Below, in pieces: positions 10,144 to 19,302 of a DNA stretch of 64,000 nucleotides. The stretch is from Berkiella sp050247135. GTDB lineage: Bacteria; Pseudomonadota; Gammaproteobacteria; Berkiellales; Berkiellaceae. Each line of letters opens with the position of its first letter. The stretch's first letter is position 1. Under the pieces are notes generated by a model. That model ran no database searches, was not told where the DNA came from, and was given only the letters and a program-made list of their open reading frames with translations. The position numbers and the translations under genes were made by a program. The DNA lies in assembly GCA_050247135.1 (NCBI GenBank), contig JBFWUT010000013.1, positions 1 through 64,000 on the forward strand, given 5' to 3'.

Positions 10144-10306
10144 GGGGCACTCTCAAATTAGTGATGTTTAAAACTTAACGGCGTTATGGAAATTTTCTTT
10201 TGCCAAATCTGCTCTATTATGGCGCAAATAACCCTAATTCGCATAGAAGCTGGAAAAATATCTGGCGATAAGGCAGACGAGGATATGCACTCAGTTTTTA
10301 CTTAGC

Positions 10307-10335
10307 TTGACGCTTACTATACTTCGAGGGATAGT
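10307..10335 (+). promoter_or_regulatory. Possible sigma-70 promoter for fadE
   Basis: TTGACG (10307-10312) and GATAGT (10330-10335) are separated by 17 bp in the 225-bp gap upstream of fadE, about 35 bp before its ATG. The -35 is close to consensus and the -10 is weak. No operator half-sites recognisable as FadR were seen. Confidence 0.4.
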
Positions 10336-10368
10336 TTACTTATATACAGCAGCGTTTCGGGGGAAATA

Positions 10369-12861
10369 ATGAGCACTGTACTTGGCATAGGTCTCTGGTT
10401 AGGTGGCTTGATAGCATTAGCCTACTTCCGTGCCTCTTTAATGACTGCTACAGGAGCCATCGCAGCTGGCTTGTTAGCCACTACCTTCTTCTCCTCACTA
10501 GGCTGGTTTACCCTCACCCTCTGTTGGGTTTTGTTTGGTGGCCTTGCTTTCCTGCTCAATAACCCTGAACAACGAAAACGCTTTATTACTAACCCCGCCT
10601 TTGATGCTTTAAGCAAAACCTTACCTAACCTTTCAGAAACCGAGCGTGTCGCTTTAGAGGCAGGCACTGTGGGATGGGAAGGAGAATTATTCAGTGGCCA
10701 GCCACAATGGGAAAAATTGCTTACTATCCCCATGCCCAAACTGACCGAAGAAGAAGAAGCTTTTATTAATGGCCCGGTCAAAACCCTGTGCGAAATGGCA
10801 AACGATTGGGAAATTACCCACACCCTGAATGATTTGCCTGAAGATATTTGGCAATTTCTCATTGAGAATGGCTTTTTTGCCTTGGTGATCCCCAAGAAGT
10901 ATGGTGGTAAGGGCTTCTCAGAATATGCCCATTCTGAAATCTTATGTATTCTAGCCGGCCGCAGCCTCACCTTATCATCAACGGTCGCTGTGCCTAATTC
11001 CCTAGGCCCTGCTGAATTATTATTACGCTATGGTACTAGCGAACAAGCTGAATACTATTTACCCCGTCTGGCCAGTGGTGAAGAGATCCCCTGCTTTGCC
11101 CTAACCGGCCCCGAAGCGGGCTCTGATGCTGGCGCAATTCCCGATACTGGTATTATTTGTAAAGGACAATTTGAAGGTAAAGAAATTGTTGGGATCCGGC
11201 TGAACTGGAATAAGCGTTATATCACTCTCGCCCCTGTTGCAACCTTATTAGGACTTGCATTCAAATTGTATGATCCCGATGGATTATTGGGCGAAAAGAA
11301 AGAACTGGGTATCACCTGTGCGTTGATCCCTACCAAAACCCCTGGCGTAACTACTGGCCGCCGCCACTTACCCAGTAATATTCCTTTTCAAAATGGCCCT
11401 ACCCAAGGCAAAGATGTCTTTATCCCGCTAGATTGGATCATCGGCGGTCCTAAAATGGCTGGACACGGTTGGCGGATGCTAGTCGAATGCTTATCGACCG
11501 GACGCGCTATTTCACTTCCCTCTTCAAGTGCCGGTGGAGCAAGAGGTGCCGTACTTACCTGTGGCGCTTACAGCAAAATCCGCCGCCAATTTCATACTAG
11601 TATTGCCAATTTTGAAGGTATCCAAGAAGTTTTAGGCAGAATTGGTGGCATGACCTACCTGTGTGAAGCTGTTCGCAATCTGACTGTTGCAATGGTAGAT
11701 GCAGGTGAAAAACCTTCTGTACCTGGTGCCATTTCCAAGTACCATGTCACTGAGCTCGGCCGAAAAATTGCTAACGATGCCATGGATCTGCACGGCGGCA
11801 AAGGCATTATGATGGGCCCCAATAACTATCTATGCCGCAGTTATCAAGGGGTGCCAATTGGAATCACTGTTGAAGGCGCCAATATCTTAACCCGAAATAT
11901 GATTATTTTCGGTCAAGGTGCTGTACGCTGCCATCCTTATGTTTTAAAAGAAATGCAGGCTTTGTCTCATCACAATCTACATGAATTTGAGCATTACATG
12001 GGGCAGCATATCAGCTTTACCCTATCAAACGCTGCTCATGCCCTATTTCATGGGCTAACCTTTGCCTATTTTGCAAATGCTCCCACCACAACATTTGCTA
12101 AACGCTATTATCAGCAGCTTGGGCGTGCAAGTTCTGCGTTTGCACTGGTCGCTGATGCCTCCATGGCGCTGCTTGGCGGTAAGTTAAAATTCAAGGAATC
12201 GCTCTCCAGCCGTTTAGGAGATCTGTTATCTATGATGTATTTGATGTCGGCTGTGTTAAAGCGTCATCAAGATCAAGGTTCACCGCAAGCAGACGCGCCT
12301 TTAGTACGTTGGTCTTTGGATTACTGTTTAGCTCAATACTGGCAAACGATGAATGAACTGCTTCGTAACTTCCCACAGCGCGCTGTGGCTTTCGGGCTCC
12401 GAGCTTTAGTGATGCCATTTGGAATACCTTGTCATTATCCCAATGATCGTTTAAACCGTGAAATCACAGAGATTTTAACTACGCAAAACGAAGCCAGAAC
12501 ACGACTCTTGCAACGCGTCTTTATCTCTAGCAACAAAAATGATCCTATCCGAATTTTAAGCACTGCTTTTGATGAACTGATTCAACATGCAACATTAATC
12601 AAAACGGTCTTTGATGCAAGCAAAAACCATGAAGCGCATGGTACATTGTCGCAAAGCATTGAATTCGCATTACAATCAAAAATCATCACCGACGAAGAAG
12701 CCAAAATTTTAACTCGCGTGAATGAGTTATGCCAAGGGGTCATTGCTGTTGATGATTTTTCGAAAGAAGAATTAGGAAATAGCTCTGTCAAAGAGGTGGC
12801 TGTAAAAAAGTCCTCCGCGACTAAGGGGCAACCCCAACAGGATCCTCGTCACTTAAACTAA
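10369..12861 (+). CDS. fadE: Acyl-CoA dehydrogenase FadE
   Basis: First oxidative step of fatty-acid beta-oxidation (acyl-CoA to trans-2-enoyl-CoA, FAD-dependent). The 830-residue product is of the long FadE type: two hydrophobic N-terminal segments (about residues 2-24 and 29-65) anchor it to the membrane. The acyl-CoA dehydrogenase domain follows (ENGFFALVIPKKYGGKGFSE; CFALTGPEAGSDAGAIPD; the later MDLHGGKGIMMGPNNYLCR near 475-495), then a C-terminal FadE-specific helical domain. A GGGGGAAA-type ribosome site precedes the ATG. It overlaps the stop of the convergent envelope gene by 4 bp. FadD at 17-19 kb is a likely functional partner. Confidence 0.95.
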   Translation: MSTVLGIGLWLGGLIALAYFRASLMTATGAIAAGLLATTFFSSLGWFTLTLCWVLFGGLAFLLNNPEQRKRFITNPAFDALSKTLPNLSETERVALEAGTVGWEGELFSGQPQWEKLLTIPMPKLTEEEEAFINGPVKTLCEMANDWEITHTLNDLPEDIWQFLIENGFFALVIPKKYGGKGFSEYAHSEILCILAGRSLTLSSTVAVPNSLGPAELLLRYGTSEQAEYYLPRLASGEEIPCFALTGPEAGSDAGAIPDTGIICKGQFEGKEIVGIRLNWNKRYITLAPVATLLGLAFKLYDPDGLLGEKKELGITCALIPTKTPGVTTGRRHLPSNIPFQNGPTQGKDVFIPLDWIIGGPKMAGHGWRMLVECLSTGRAISLPSSSAGGARGAVLTCGAYSKIRRQFHTSIANFEGIQEVLGRIGGMTYLCEAVRNLTVAMVDAGEKPSVPGAISKYHVTELGRKIANDAMDLHGGKGIMMGPNNYLCRSYQGVPIGITVEGANILTRNMIIFGQGAVRCHPYVLKEMQALSHHNLHEFEHYMGQHISFTLSNAAHALFHGLTFAYFANAPTTTFAKRYYQQLGRASSAFALVADASMALLGGKLKFKESLSSRLGDLLSMMYLMSAVLKRHQDQGSPQADAPLVRWSLDYCLAQYWQTMNELLRNFPQRAVAFGLRALVMPFGIPCHYPNDRLNREITEILTTQNEARTRLLQRVFISSNKNDPIRILSTAFDELIQHATLIKTVFDASKNHEAHGTLSQSIEFALQSKIITDEEAKILTRVNELCQGVIAVDDFSKEELGNSSVKEVAVKKSSATKGQPQQDPRHLN

Positions 12862-14840
12862 GCACTGGGTTGTTGTGGTTCGGGCTTTGCAGCCCCAACC
12901 TCAACCGCTGCCCCAGATTCATCCGCTAAAGGATCCCCTTCAGGTTTCGCATCTGCATCAGGTGCTACCGCTGCATCAGGTGCTACCACTGCTTCAGGGG
13001 CTACCGTTGCTTCAGGGGCTACCGCTGCTTCAGGGGCTACTATTGCTTCAGGGGCTACCGTTGCTTCAGGGGCTACCGTTGCTTCAGGGGCCACCGCTGC
13101 ATCAGGTGCTACCGTTGCTTCAGGGGCTACCGTTGCATCAGGTGCTACCGCTGCTTCAGGTGCTACCGCTGCTTCAGGTGCAGGTGCTGCTTCAGGTGCA
13201 GGTGCAGGTGCTGCCGGAGCAGGAACAGAAGCCGAGGCTTCATCAAGTAAAGCAGCAACGGCATCTTCAGGGCTGGCGGGCACATCTGGCGCTTTTTCTT
13301 GCTCGGGTTTTAGCTTAATTTGTCTTAACTGCCCAAACACAAACGCGATGCTACTGAAAATAGCTCGCAGCTTTTCTTTCTTGAAGATCCACAACAAGCC
13401 CATCAACAGCGTGACTAATACCAAAGATAGGACAACTATTCCCGTAATCACCCATTTGCGCCAAGGCGAAGGGGGAGGCAACGGTTTCGGCTTCGCGGTA
13501 ACAGGCGATGCTAATTTAGCAGAGCCTTGCTGCGTTCGTTCCGAATGTCCCTTTTCAGGGGTACTAAGTTGCTCGACAAGGGTTTTTGCACGAGGCCCAA
13601 ATATACCGGGTTCCCATTCCTTCAATAGCGTTTCCTGATAAGTAGGATACTCTCGTAAAGGGATCGTGTTAGCTGGTAACTCTTGGTTGACATCAAATAA
13701 CAAACGTTCTCGGATTTTTTCCGTTGAAAAGGGGAATAAGTAGCCTAGTTGATTAAGTTCGTTTTGTTGCCAAAAAGCTTTCCATCGCTCATTCCAGTAG
13801 GTTCTCATGTCACTCATATTTTTTTGATACATCGTAAACACATCGACATCTGGAAACGTGATATTAATTAAGCGTCTATCGATAGTGTAGCCATTTAACA
13901 AAAGCGTCATTTTATGCGTGGCATCTGAAACCGGCATGAATAATTGCCATTTATGTTCTGCATACTTATTTAATAAAGAGGTTGACATCTCCCCATCTCT
14001 GCCCATAAACAGCGCATTAAAGCGACAAGTTTGCTCATCCAACAGGGGACTTGTTAACTCCACTTGTACTAATAATTCATCTGTATCAGATATGATTTTT
14101 GAGGTAAAAGTTGCAGGATAATCGTATAGATAAAATTGTTGTTCTTGCTCTCGCTGGAAAAGTAAACTTATCGCTTGAATAGTCATGCGATAAACACCCG
14201 GCAAGGTTTGCAAAGGATAATGATATCGAAAAACACCCTGTCCTTTGCCTGCATCATCTGTCAAGAATATTTTATATTTTTCAAAAGTAGCCACGTTATG
14301 TAGCGTGGCCAAAAATTGCGTCTGAGCGAGTAATTCCTTATCGGTTACTCTTTTATTTTTATCTGTTAAATAAGCGCTAATCGTTAAGGTTTCCCCACGA
14401 AACAAATTATTGGGAAAATCGGGAGTCACCATTTTTAAAGTGGAATCCACAATAATTTTGGGTGTGGCTAACATTTTACCCTTTATTTCCCATTGGCCTA
14501 TGGCTGGCTTTTTTAGGGTAATGGCATATAGCTTATCAATCTGCTGCCAATTGACGGTATCTGAGTTTTGCAAAGGTAGGATCTCAATCCCTAAAGGACC
14601 GATTATTTTAATGGACTGCACGTTATCGGTATTGATAATCACTTGTAGTGATTGGATGTCTTTATCCACCACAAAGCGATTATCATGAATAGGGATGCTT
14701 GTTTCCTGCTCTAACGAAGACACTAATGCGCTGGGCGCGCTGACAGTAGCCTTTTCAATGATCGCAGCCGTAGCATGAGAAGACTCAAGGCTCACAGCAC
14801 ATAACAAGGCTACCCACGTTGTAGCGGTCAGTCTCTCCAT
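12858..14840 (-). CDS. TIGR03503-like membrane-anchored envelope protein with hexapeptide repeat tail
   Basis: Conserved gammaproteobacterial protein of unknown function. A signal-like N-terminus (TTWVALLCAVSLESSHATAA) is followed by a roughly 430-residue extracytoplasmic beta-rich domain, a single membrane helix near residues 463-486 (WVITGIVVLSLVLVTLLMG), and a cytoplasmic tail. The tail holds 12 tandem VAP(E/D)Ax hexapeptides and an acidic end. I place the start at the ATG at 14840, because the longer TTG start at 14858 has an ill-spaced ribosome site; with the TTG it would be 666 residues. The layout (signal, large domain, TM, Ala/Pro tail) suggests envelope sensing or scaffolding, but no enzyme motif is visible. 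Family name is moderately sure. Confidence 0.7.
   Translation of the reverse strand: MERLTATTWVALLCAVSLESSHATAAIIEKATVSAPSALVSSLEQETSIPIHDNRFVVDKDIQSLQVIINTDNVQSIKIIGPLGIEILPLQNSDTVNWQQIDKLYAITLKKPAIGQWEIKGKMLATPKIIVDSTLKMVTPDFPNNLFRGETLTISAYLTDKNKRVTDKELLAQTQFLATLHNVATFEKYKIFLTDDAGKGQGVFRYHYPLQTLPGVYRMTIQAISLLFQREQEQQFYLYDYPATFTSKIISDTDELLVQVELTSPLLDEQTCRFNALFMGRDGEMSTSLLNKYAEHKWQLFMPVSDATHKMTLLLNGYTIDRRLINITFPDVDVFTMYQKNMSDMRTYWNERWKAFWQQNELNQLGYLFPFSTEKIRERLLFDVNQELPANTIPLREYPTYQETLLKEWEPGIFGPRAKTLVEQLSTPEKGHSERTQQGSAKLASPVTAKPKPLPPPSPWRKWVITGIVVLSLVLVTLLMGLLWIFKKEKLRAIFSSIAFVFGQLRQIKLKPEQEKAPDVPASPEDAVAALLDEASASVPAPAAPAPAPEAAPAPEAAVAPEAAVAPDATVAPEATVAPDAAVAPEATVAPEATVAPEAIVAPEAAVAPEATVAPEAVVAPDAAVAPDADAKPEGDPLADESGAAVEVGAAKPEPQQPSA
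12951..13166 (-). repeat. 18-bp minisatellite encoding 12 VAP(E/D)Ax hexapeptides
   Basis: Twelve tandem 18-bp units lie within the preceding gene, each encoding Val-Ala-Pro-(Glu/Asp)-Ala-x, with nucleotide variation limited mainly to the last codon and the Glu/Asp codon. Because the unit is a multiple of three, gain or loss of units keeps the frame and would only change tail length. Related Pro-Ala stretches flank both ends. Confidence 0.9.
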
Positions 14841-15133
14841 GGGCTGCTGTACCCTCAATTCCTATTGTGTTACCTAACAATAAAGAATAGCGTAAGTCCC
14901 TGGATCACGCTTGTGGAACTGACTTTTAAAACAGTTTTCTACGCCCCATGTTCGCAGCATGAATTTTCTAGGCTAGGCGACAAAACCTCGAGCAAAAGAG
15001 CATATTCTGATACACGACCGCCGCCAGAAATCGTAGCCAACAACGCAGCAGAGCAAAATGGGAAGAGTATAGGTGCCTTTGCAGAGTAGTTATGCTTATA
15101 ATGGTTGAATTTCTTCACATAGTTAATAATACG

Positions 15134-15886
15134 ATGACGGAAGCAACACTTACTAAACCTCTCACCAGTCTTGCACTCAAAGGTGGCCTTTTTACGCTCA
15201 CTTCAATCATCCTGCTGGATCATGATCTCGATAATTTATCTTTGCAGTTAGATGATAAAATTAAGCAAGCGCCAAATTTTTTCCATTTTGCGCCTATCAT
15301 CATCGATGTGGGGCGTTTGCATCAACAAGGCGAGGCATTCAACTTCCCTGCTCTCATGACGATGATGCGCGCTAAAAAGTTGATCCCTATTGGTGTCAGG
15401 GGCGCATCAAAATCACTCAAAGAGGCCGCTATGGCAGCAGGTCTTGCTCAGTTCCCGGAAGAAAAGGTCATTGCCAAAAAGAAAGTTGTCGAAGAAGCCA
15501 AACCCCAGGAGGCTGTGACAACCGCTCAAGTGTCAGTACAAGCAGAGCCTACTCATCATTCAGCAAGCCGGATTATCACCCAACCCATTCGCTCGGGCCA
15601 GCAACTCTATGTCCCAGGAGGCGATTTAATTATTTTAGCAGCGGTGAGCCACGGAGCTGAAGTATTAGCAGACGGCAACATTCACGTCCATGGACCTCTA
15701 CGTGGCCGCGCGCTGGCAGGCGTGATGGGCGATCCCGAAGCCATGATCTATTGCAAAAGTTTGGAAGCTGAACTTGTTTCTATTGCAGGCCAATATCGCA
15801 TCAGTGAAGATTTGAAAGAAGTTTGTTGGAAGCAAGCAGCTTGCATCCAACTACAACAAGGCCGCTTGAACATTCGGCCCATTTAG
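15134..15886 (+). CDS. minC: Septum site-determining protein MinC
   Basis: FtsZ-assembly inhibitor that, with MinD, blocks division away from midcell. The N-terminal domain has LALKGGLFTLTSIIL and the APIIIDVGRL segment. The middle is a linker rich in Ala, Glu and Thr, and the C-terminal beta-helix MinC domain has RSGQQLYVPGGDLIILAAVS and the ADGNIHVHGPLRGRALAGV motif, which is the MinD-binding RGRxxAG region. I choose the ATG at 15134 (250 residues), where the MinC homology begins; an upstream in-frame ATG at 15092 would add 14 hydrophobic residues unlike other MinCs. It is first in the minCDE operon. Confidence 0.93.
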   Translation: MTEATLTKPLTSLALKGGLFTLTSIILLDHDLDNLSLQLDDKIKQAPNFFHFAPIIIDVGRLHQQGEAFNFPALMTMMRAKKLIPIGVRGASKSLKEAAMAAGLAQFPEEKVIAKKKVVEEAKPQEAVTTAQVSVQAEPTHHSASRIITQPIRSGQQLYVPGGDLIILAAVSHGAEVLADGNIHVHGPLRGRALAGVMGDPEAMIYCKSLEAELVSIAGQYRISEDLKEVCWKQAACIQLQQGRLNIRPI

Positions 15887-15934
15887 GTTAAACACTAAGC
15901 TATTGCAGTCTTTTTATTTGAGAGGAACTTGGTC

Positions 15935-16771
15935 TTGAAAAATTCAACCTCCAAAGTCATCGTGATTACCTCTGGAAAAGGAGGGGTGGGCAAAACAACC
16001 ACCAGTGCGGCCATTAGTGCAGGCTTAGCCAATATGGGCTATCGAACGGCTGTCATCGATTTTGATATTGGTTTGCGTAACCTGGACCTTATCATGGGAT
16101 GCGAACGACGCGTTGTGTATGATTTCGTCAATGTCATTAATGGGGATGCCAATTTGAGCCAGGCACTCATCAAAGATAAACGAATTGAGAATCTCTTTAT
16201 TTTACCTGCCTCTCAAACACGCGACAAAGATGCCCTTTCCAAAGAAGGCGTCGCCAAGGTGATTGAAGAGCTTAAAAAAGAATTCGATTACATCGTTTGT
16301 GATTCTCCGGCAGGCATCGAAAAAGGCGCTATGATGGCCCTTTATTTTGCCGATGAGGCCATTGTTGTTACCAACCCTGAAGTGTCCTCGGTTCGTGACT
16401 CTGACAGAATCCTCGGTGTATTAGCCAGCAAATCAAAACGTGCTGAAGACAAAGAAACTCCTATCAGAGAGCATCTATTGATAACGCGTTATTCGGAACC
16501 TCGGGTAAAGCGGGGCGAAATGCTTTCCATCGAAGATGTGTTAGAAATTTTATCGGTACCTTTACTGGGTGTCATACCAGAATCTCCTGCTGTATTAACA
16601 TCATCTAACCGTGGTGTCCCAGTCACCTTGGACACCCAAAGTGATGCTCGTATCGCTTATGAACAGGCAGTACGTCGTTTGCTGGGCGAAAACATTCCCT
16701 TTGATTCCTCAGCAAAAAACTGGACCAAGAAAATATGGGATAAATTTGCGCTGTTTCGGAGCCCGGCATGA
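15935..16771 (+). CDS. minD: Septum site-determining protein MinD
   Basis: Membrane-associated ATPase that recruits MinC and oscillates with MinE. The deviant Walker A SGKGGVGKTT has its signature Lys at residues 15 and 20; the IDFDIGLRNLDLIMGCERR switch I/II region, DYIVCDSPAGIEKGA, and the RYSEPRVKRGEMLS block follow. The C-terminal 16 residues (WTKKIWDKFALFRSPA) form the basic amphipathic membrane-targeting helix expected. I use the TTG at 15935, eight bases after AGAGGA; the TTG at 15929 is too close to that ribosome site. Its stop overlaps minE by 4 bp. Confidence 0.95.
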   Translation: MKNSTSKVIVITSGKGGVGKTTTSAAISAGLANMGYRTAVIDFDIGLRNLDLIMGCERRVVYDFVNVINGDANLSQALIKDKRIENLFILPASQTRDKDALSKEGVAKVIEELKKEFDYIVCDSPAGIEKGAMMALYFADEAIVVTNPEVSSVRDSDRILGVLASKSKRAEDKETPIREHLLITRYSEPRVKRGEMLSIEDVLEILSVPLLGVIPESPAVLTSSNRGVPVTLDTQSDARIAYEQAVRRLLGENIPFDSSAKNWTKKIWDKFALFRSPA

Positions 16772-17061
16772 AGATTATCAATTTTCTACGTTTTTTGACC
16801 CAAAAAAGATCGCCTGCATCGGTTGCGAAAGAGCGATTGCAAATCATTGTTTCGCATGAGAGCGCTCGCAAAACCGGTACTGATATTATCAAGCAACTAC
16901 AAAGCGAGTTGATTGAAGTAATCAGCAAATACATTAAGGTTGATCAAGATCAAATCAAAGTACAGCTTGAGCGTAGCGGCGATTACTCTGTATTAGAATT
17001 AAATGTGACTTTGCCTGAAGGTGCGGCTTTGACGCATGATACGGAAAAGACAGCGTTCTAA
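16768..17061 (+). CDS. minE: Cell division topological specificity factor MinE
   Basis: Binds MinD, stimulates its ATPase and drives pole-to-pole oscillation, restricting MinC to the poles. The 97-residue product (E. coli has 88) has the membrane/MinD-interacting N-terminal helix (INFLRFLTQKRSPASVAKERL) and the KERLQIIV beta strand followed by the ISKYIKVDQDQIKVQLER topological domain. Start overlaps the minD stop (ATGA), typical translational coupling in this operon. Confidence 0.94.
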   Translation: MKIINFLRFLTQKRSPASVAKERLQIIVSHESARKTGTDIIKQLQSELIEVISKYIKVDQDQIKVQLERSGDYSVLELNVTLPEGAALTHDTEKTAF

Positions 17062-17093
17062 ACTCTTCCCAATTTACTTGTATGCGTTGCCTG

Positions 17094-17120
17094 CCTGGCG
17101 TAGCTTTTAGCGAAGCCAGG
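17094..17120 (+). repeat. Imperfect hairpin between minE and fadD
   Basis: CCTGGC at 17094-17099 pairs with GCCAGG at 17115-17120, with a partly paired interior around a TTTTA loop. It lies between two convergent genes and may act as a bidirectional stop, but no T-tract adjoins it. Confidence 0.4.
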
Positions 17121-17136
17121 TCGGCCCCTACGACGG

Positions 17137-18816
17137 TTAACTATTCTTCTGTTCTTCTTCCCGCAAAGCTCTACGCAATACTTTGCCCACATTGGTTTTG
17201 GGTAACTCGGTCCTGAATTCGATTTCGCGTGGCACTTTGTAACCCGTTAAGTCTTTGCGACAATGCGCAATCACTTGTTCTGGCGTGAGCGCTGGATCGG
17301 ATTTGACAATAAACGCTTTGACGATTTCGCCATGCTCTTCGTTTTTAACGCCAATGACCGCCACTTCTTTAACGCCTTTACAGGTCGCAATCACGTCTTC
17401 AATTTCGTTGGGGTAAACGTTAAAGCCGGAAACAATAATAATATCTTTTTTGCGATCAACTAAACGCACAAAACCATGCTCATCGACTTTGGCCACATCC
17501 CCTGTGTGTAGCCAACCACTCTCATCTAATACCTCTTTAGTCGCTTCAGGTTGGTTCCAATAACCACGCATCACCTGTGGCCCCTGTACGCAAAGCTCTC
17601 CGGTTTCACCAATCGGTAATTCCTGGTTATTTTCATCGACAATTTTAATATTAGTAGAAGGTAACGGTAGGCCAATGGAGCCGTTATACGCTTTTAAATT
17701 CATGGGGTTAATGGTAACAGCGGGGCAGGTTTCGGTTAAACCATAAGCTTCAATTAATGGAACACCCGTGACTTGTTGCCAGCGCTCAGCAACCGCTCTT
17801 TGCACAGCCATACCGCCACCCAAGGTGAAGATAAATTTTGAAAAATCACATTTAGCAAACTCATCATTATGCAACAACGCGTTAAATAAGGTATTAACGC
17901 CCGTCATAATAGCAAACGGCTGACGCTTTAATTCTTTAATGAAACCTGGGATATCGCGTGGATTGGTGATAAGAATGTTAGGGATCCCAACCCGTAAAAA
18001 GACTAAACAGTTCGCTGTTAATGAAAAGATATGATACAGCGGCAAAGCGGTAATAATCCCACCTTTGATCTCATGATGTAGAAACGATTCAATCCACGCA
18101 CTCGCCTGTAGCACATTCGAGATCATATTTCGGTGTGTTAAAATGGCCCCTTTAATACCGCCTGTGGTGCCTCCTGTATATTGCAAGAAAGCAATATCTT
18201 CTCCTTTTACCGCTAGCGGCGCAAAGGCATTTTTATGCTTTTCGCTAATAATGTCTTTAAAGAGATAAGCATTGGGTATATGCCAAGCAGGGACCATTTT
18301 TTTGATATGCTTAAGCACCATGTTGACTAATGTGCCCTTAAAGCAACCCAACAAATCTCCAAGCTGAGTAACTACCACATGTTCTACTTGCGAACCTTCC
18401 AGCGCATGCTCAAGCACATGCGCAAAATTGGCTAACACCACAATACATTTTGCACCAGAATCCTGCAGCACGCGTTTCAATTCACGTACGGTATAGAGCG
18501 GGTTGACATTGACAACAACCATCCCGGCACGCAAAACGCCAAACAGTGAGACTGGATATTGCATCAGGTTGGGCATCATAATCGCAACGCGATCACCCTT
18601 TGCTAGGCGACAAGTCTGTTGTAAAAAACCTGCGAACGCTTGGCTCTTGTCGTCGATTTGTTGGTAGCTAAGACTTTTACCCATATTGGTGTAACAAGTC
18701 TTATCTTTGAATTTCGTGAAGCATTCGTTTGCAAAATCAACCAGCGAGGCATATTGATCCGGATCAATAAACTCAGGAACCCCAGGCTCATAACTATTCA
18801 ACCATATTTTTTCCAC
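17137..18816 (-). CDS. fadD: Long-chain fatty acid-CoA ligase FadD
   Basis: Activates fatty acids to acyl-CoA with ATP. The 559-residue protein has the adenylate-forming P-loop YTGGTTGGIKGAILTH near residues 213-228, the YGLTETCPAV motif, GELCVQGPQVMRGYW, the TGDVAKVDEHGFVRLVDR hinge region, and the C-terminal GKVLRRALRE containing the catalytic lysine. GTG start with AAGGAT five bases upstream. Together with FadE at 10.4 kb it provides the entry steps of beta-oxidation, and it stands alone between minE (convergent) and the divergent small peptide gene. Confidence 0.95.
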   Translation of the reverse strand: MEKIWLNSYEPGVPEFIDPDQYASLVDFANECFTKFKDKTCYTNMGKSLSYQQIDDKSQAFAGFLQQTCRLAKGDRVAIMMPNLMQYPVSLFGVLRAGMVVVNVNPLYTVRELKRVLQDSGAKCIVVLANFAHVLEHALEGSQVEHVVVTQLGDLLGCFKGTLVNMVLKHIKKMVPAWHIPNAYLFKDIISEKHKNAFAPLAVKGEDIAFLQYTGGTTGGIKGAILTHRNMISNVLQASAWIESFLHHEIKGGIITALPLYHIFSLTANCLVFLRVGIPNILITNPRDIPGFIKELKRQPFAIMTGVNTLFNALLHNDEFAKCDFSKFIFTLGGGMAVQRAVAERWQQVTGVPLIEAYGLTETCPAVTINPMNLKAYNGSIGLPLPSTNIKIVDENNQELPIGETGELCVQGPQVMRGYWNQPEATKEVLDESGWLHTGDVAKVDEHGFVRLVDRKKDIIIVSGFNVYPNEIEDVIATCKGVKEVAVIGVKNEEHGEIVKAFIVKSDPALTPEQVIAHCRKDLTGYKVPREIEFRTELPKTNVGKVLRRALREEEQKNS

Positions 18817-18939
18817 ACAAAATCCTTATCACACTTTTTAGGCATTTTCGCTTATTTCGCTCTGGTTAGCCACCATAGCAAATAAATTATTGGTTGGTAA
18901 ATAAACTAATTTTAGTTTAAAAAGTAAGTGGTCTTGCAT

Positions 18940-18968
18940 TTGACACTTATCCTCTCAAGCGACATAAT
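18940..18968 (+). promoter_or_regulatory. Near-consensus sigma-70 promoter
   Basis: TTGACA at 18940-18945 is a perfect -35 box; exactly 17 bp later comes CATAAT at 18963-18968, one base off the consensus -10. The ATG of the 59-residue peptide gene lies 38 bp further on. It is the strongest promoter-like sequence I found in the window. Confidence 0.75.
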
Positions 18969-19006
18969 AGCGGCCACTTTAGTCAAAACAAACTGAGTAG
19001 AATTTC

Positions 19007-19186
19007 ATGCGCGTCCTCAGCAAAGAAGAAATCGTCACCGTTAACGGTGCTCTTTATGGTGAACTGTTTTTGGGTTTTGCTTTCCTCGCTGCTGGCATTT
19101 TCGCTTACTATAGCTTCTCAACAAGCCCTTCTAGAGCTTTGACTGATGCTGACTTGGCCTTTTTAACCGCTGGTCACTGTGCCTAA
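19007..19186 (+). CDS. Small peptide with bacteriocin-type leader-like N-terminus
   Basis: A 59-residue peptide starts MRVLSKEEIVTVNGA, which resembles double-glycine (GG/GA/GS) leaders of class II bacteriocins and microcins: M-R-x-L-S-x-x-E-I-x-x-V then a small-small pair at 14-15. The rest is a hydrophobic stretch (about residues 16-36, rich in Gly, Ala, Phe and Leu) and a Ser/Thr-rich tail ending in Cys-Ala. It is preceded by a strong promoter. No peptidase-containing ABC exporter or immunity gene is recognisable nearby, so it may instead be a simple small membrane protein. The protein-level features are seen; the bacteriocin reading is inference. Confidence 0.6.
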   Translation: MRVLSKEEIVTVNGALYGELFLGFAFLAAGIFAYYSFSTSPSRALTDADLAFLTAGHCA

Positions 19187-19302
19187 GTATAACTTTAAGG
19201 GCAACTCCTCGCTCTAGTTGTGAGCATATCCCCGCTCTCTCCTTTGGAACTTTTAGGTTCATCGCCTGTCACAACAGTAAGTACTTTGAAAAAGATCTCA
19301 TT

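Noticed and set aside
12875..13318. Leu/Gln-rich frame on the plus strand within the hexapeptide minisatellite
   Set aside because: It is the antisense reading of the 18-bp repeat and ends where the repeat composition ends.
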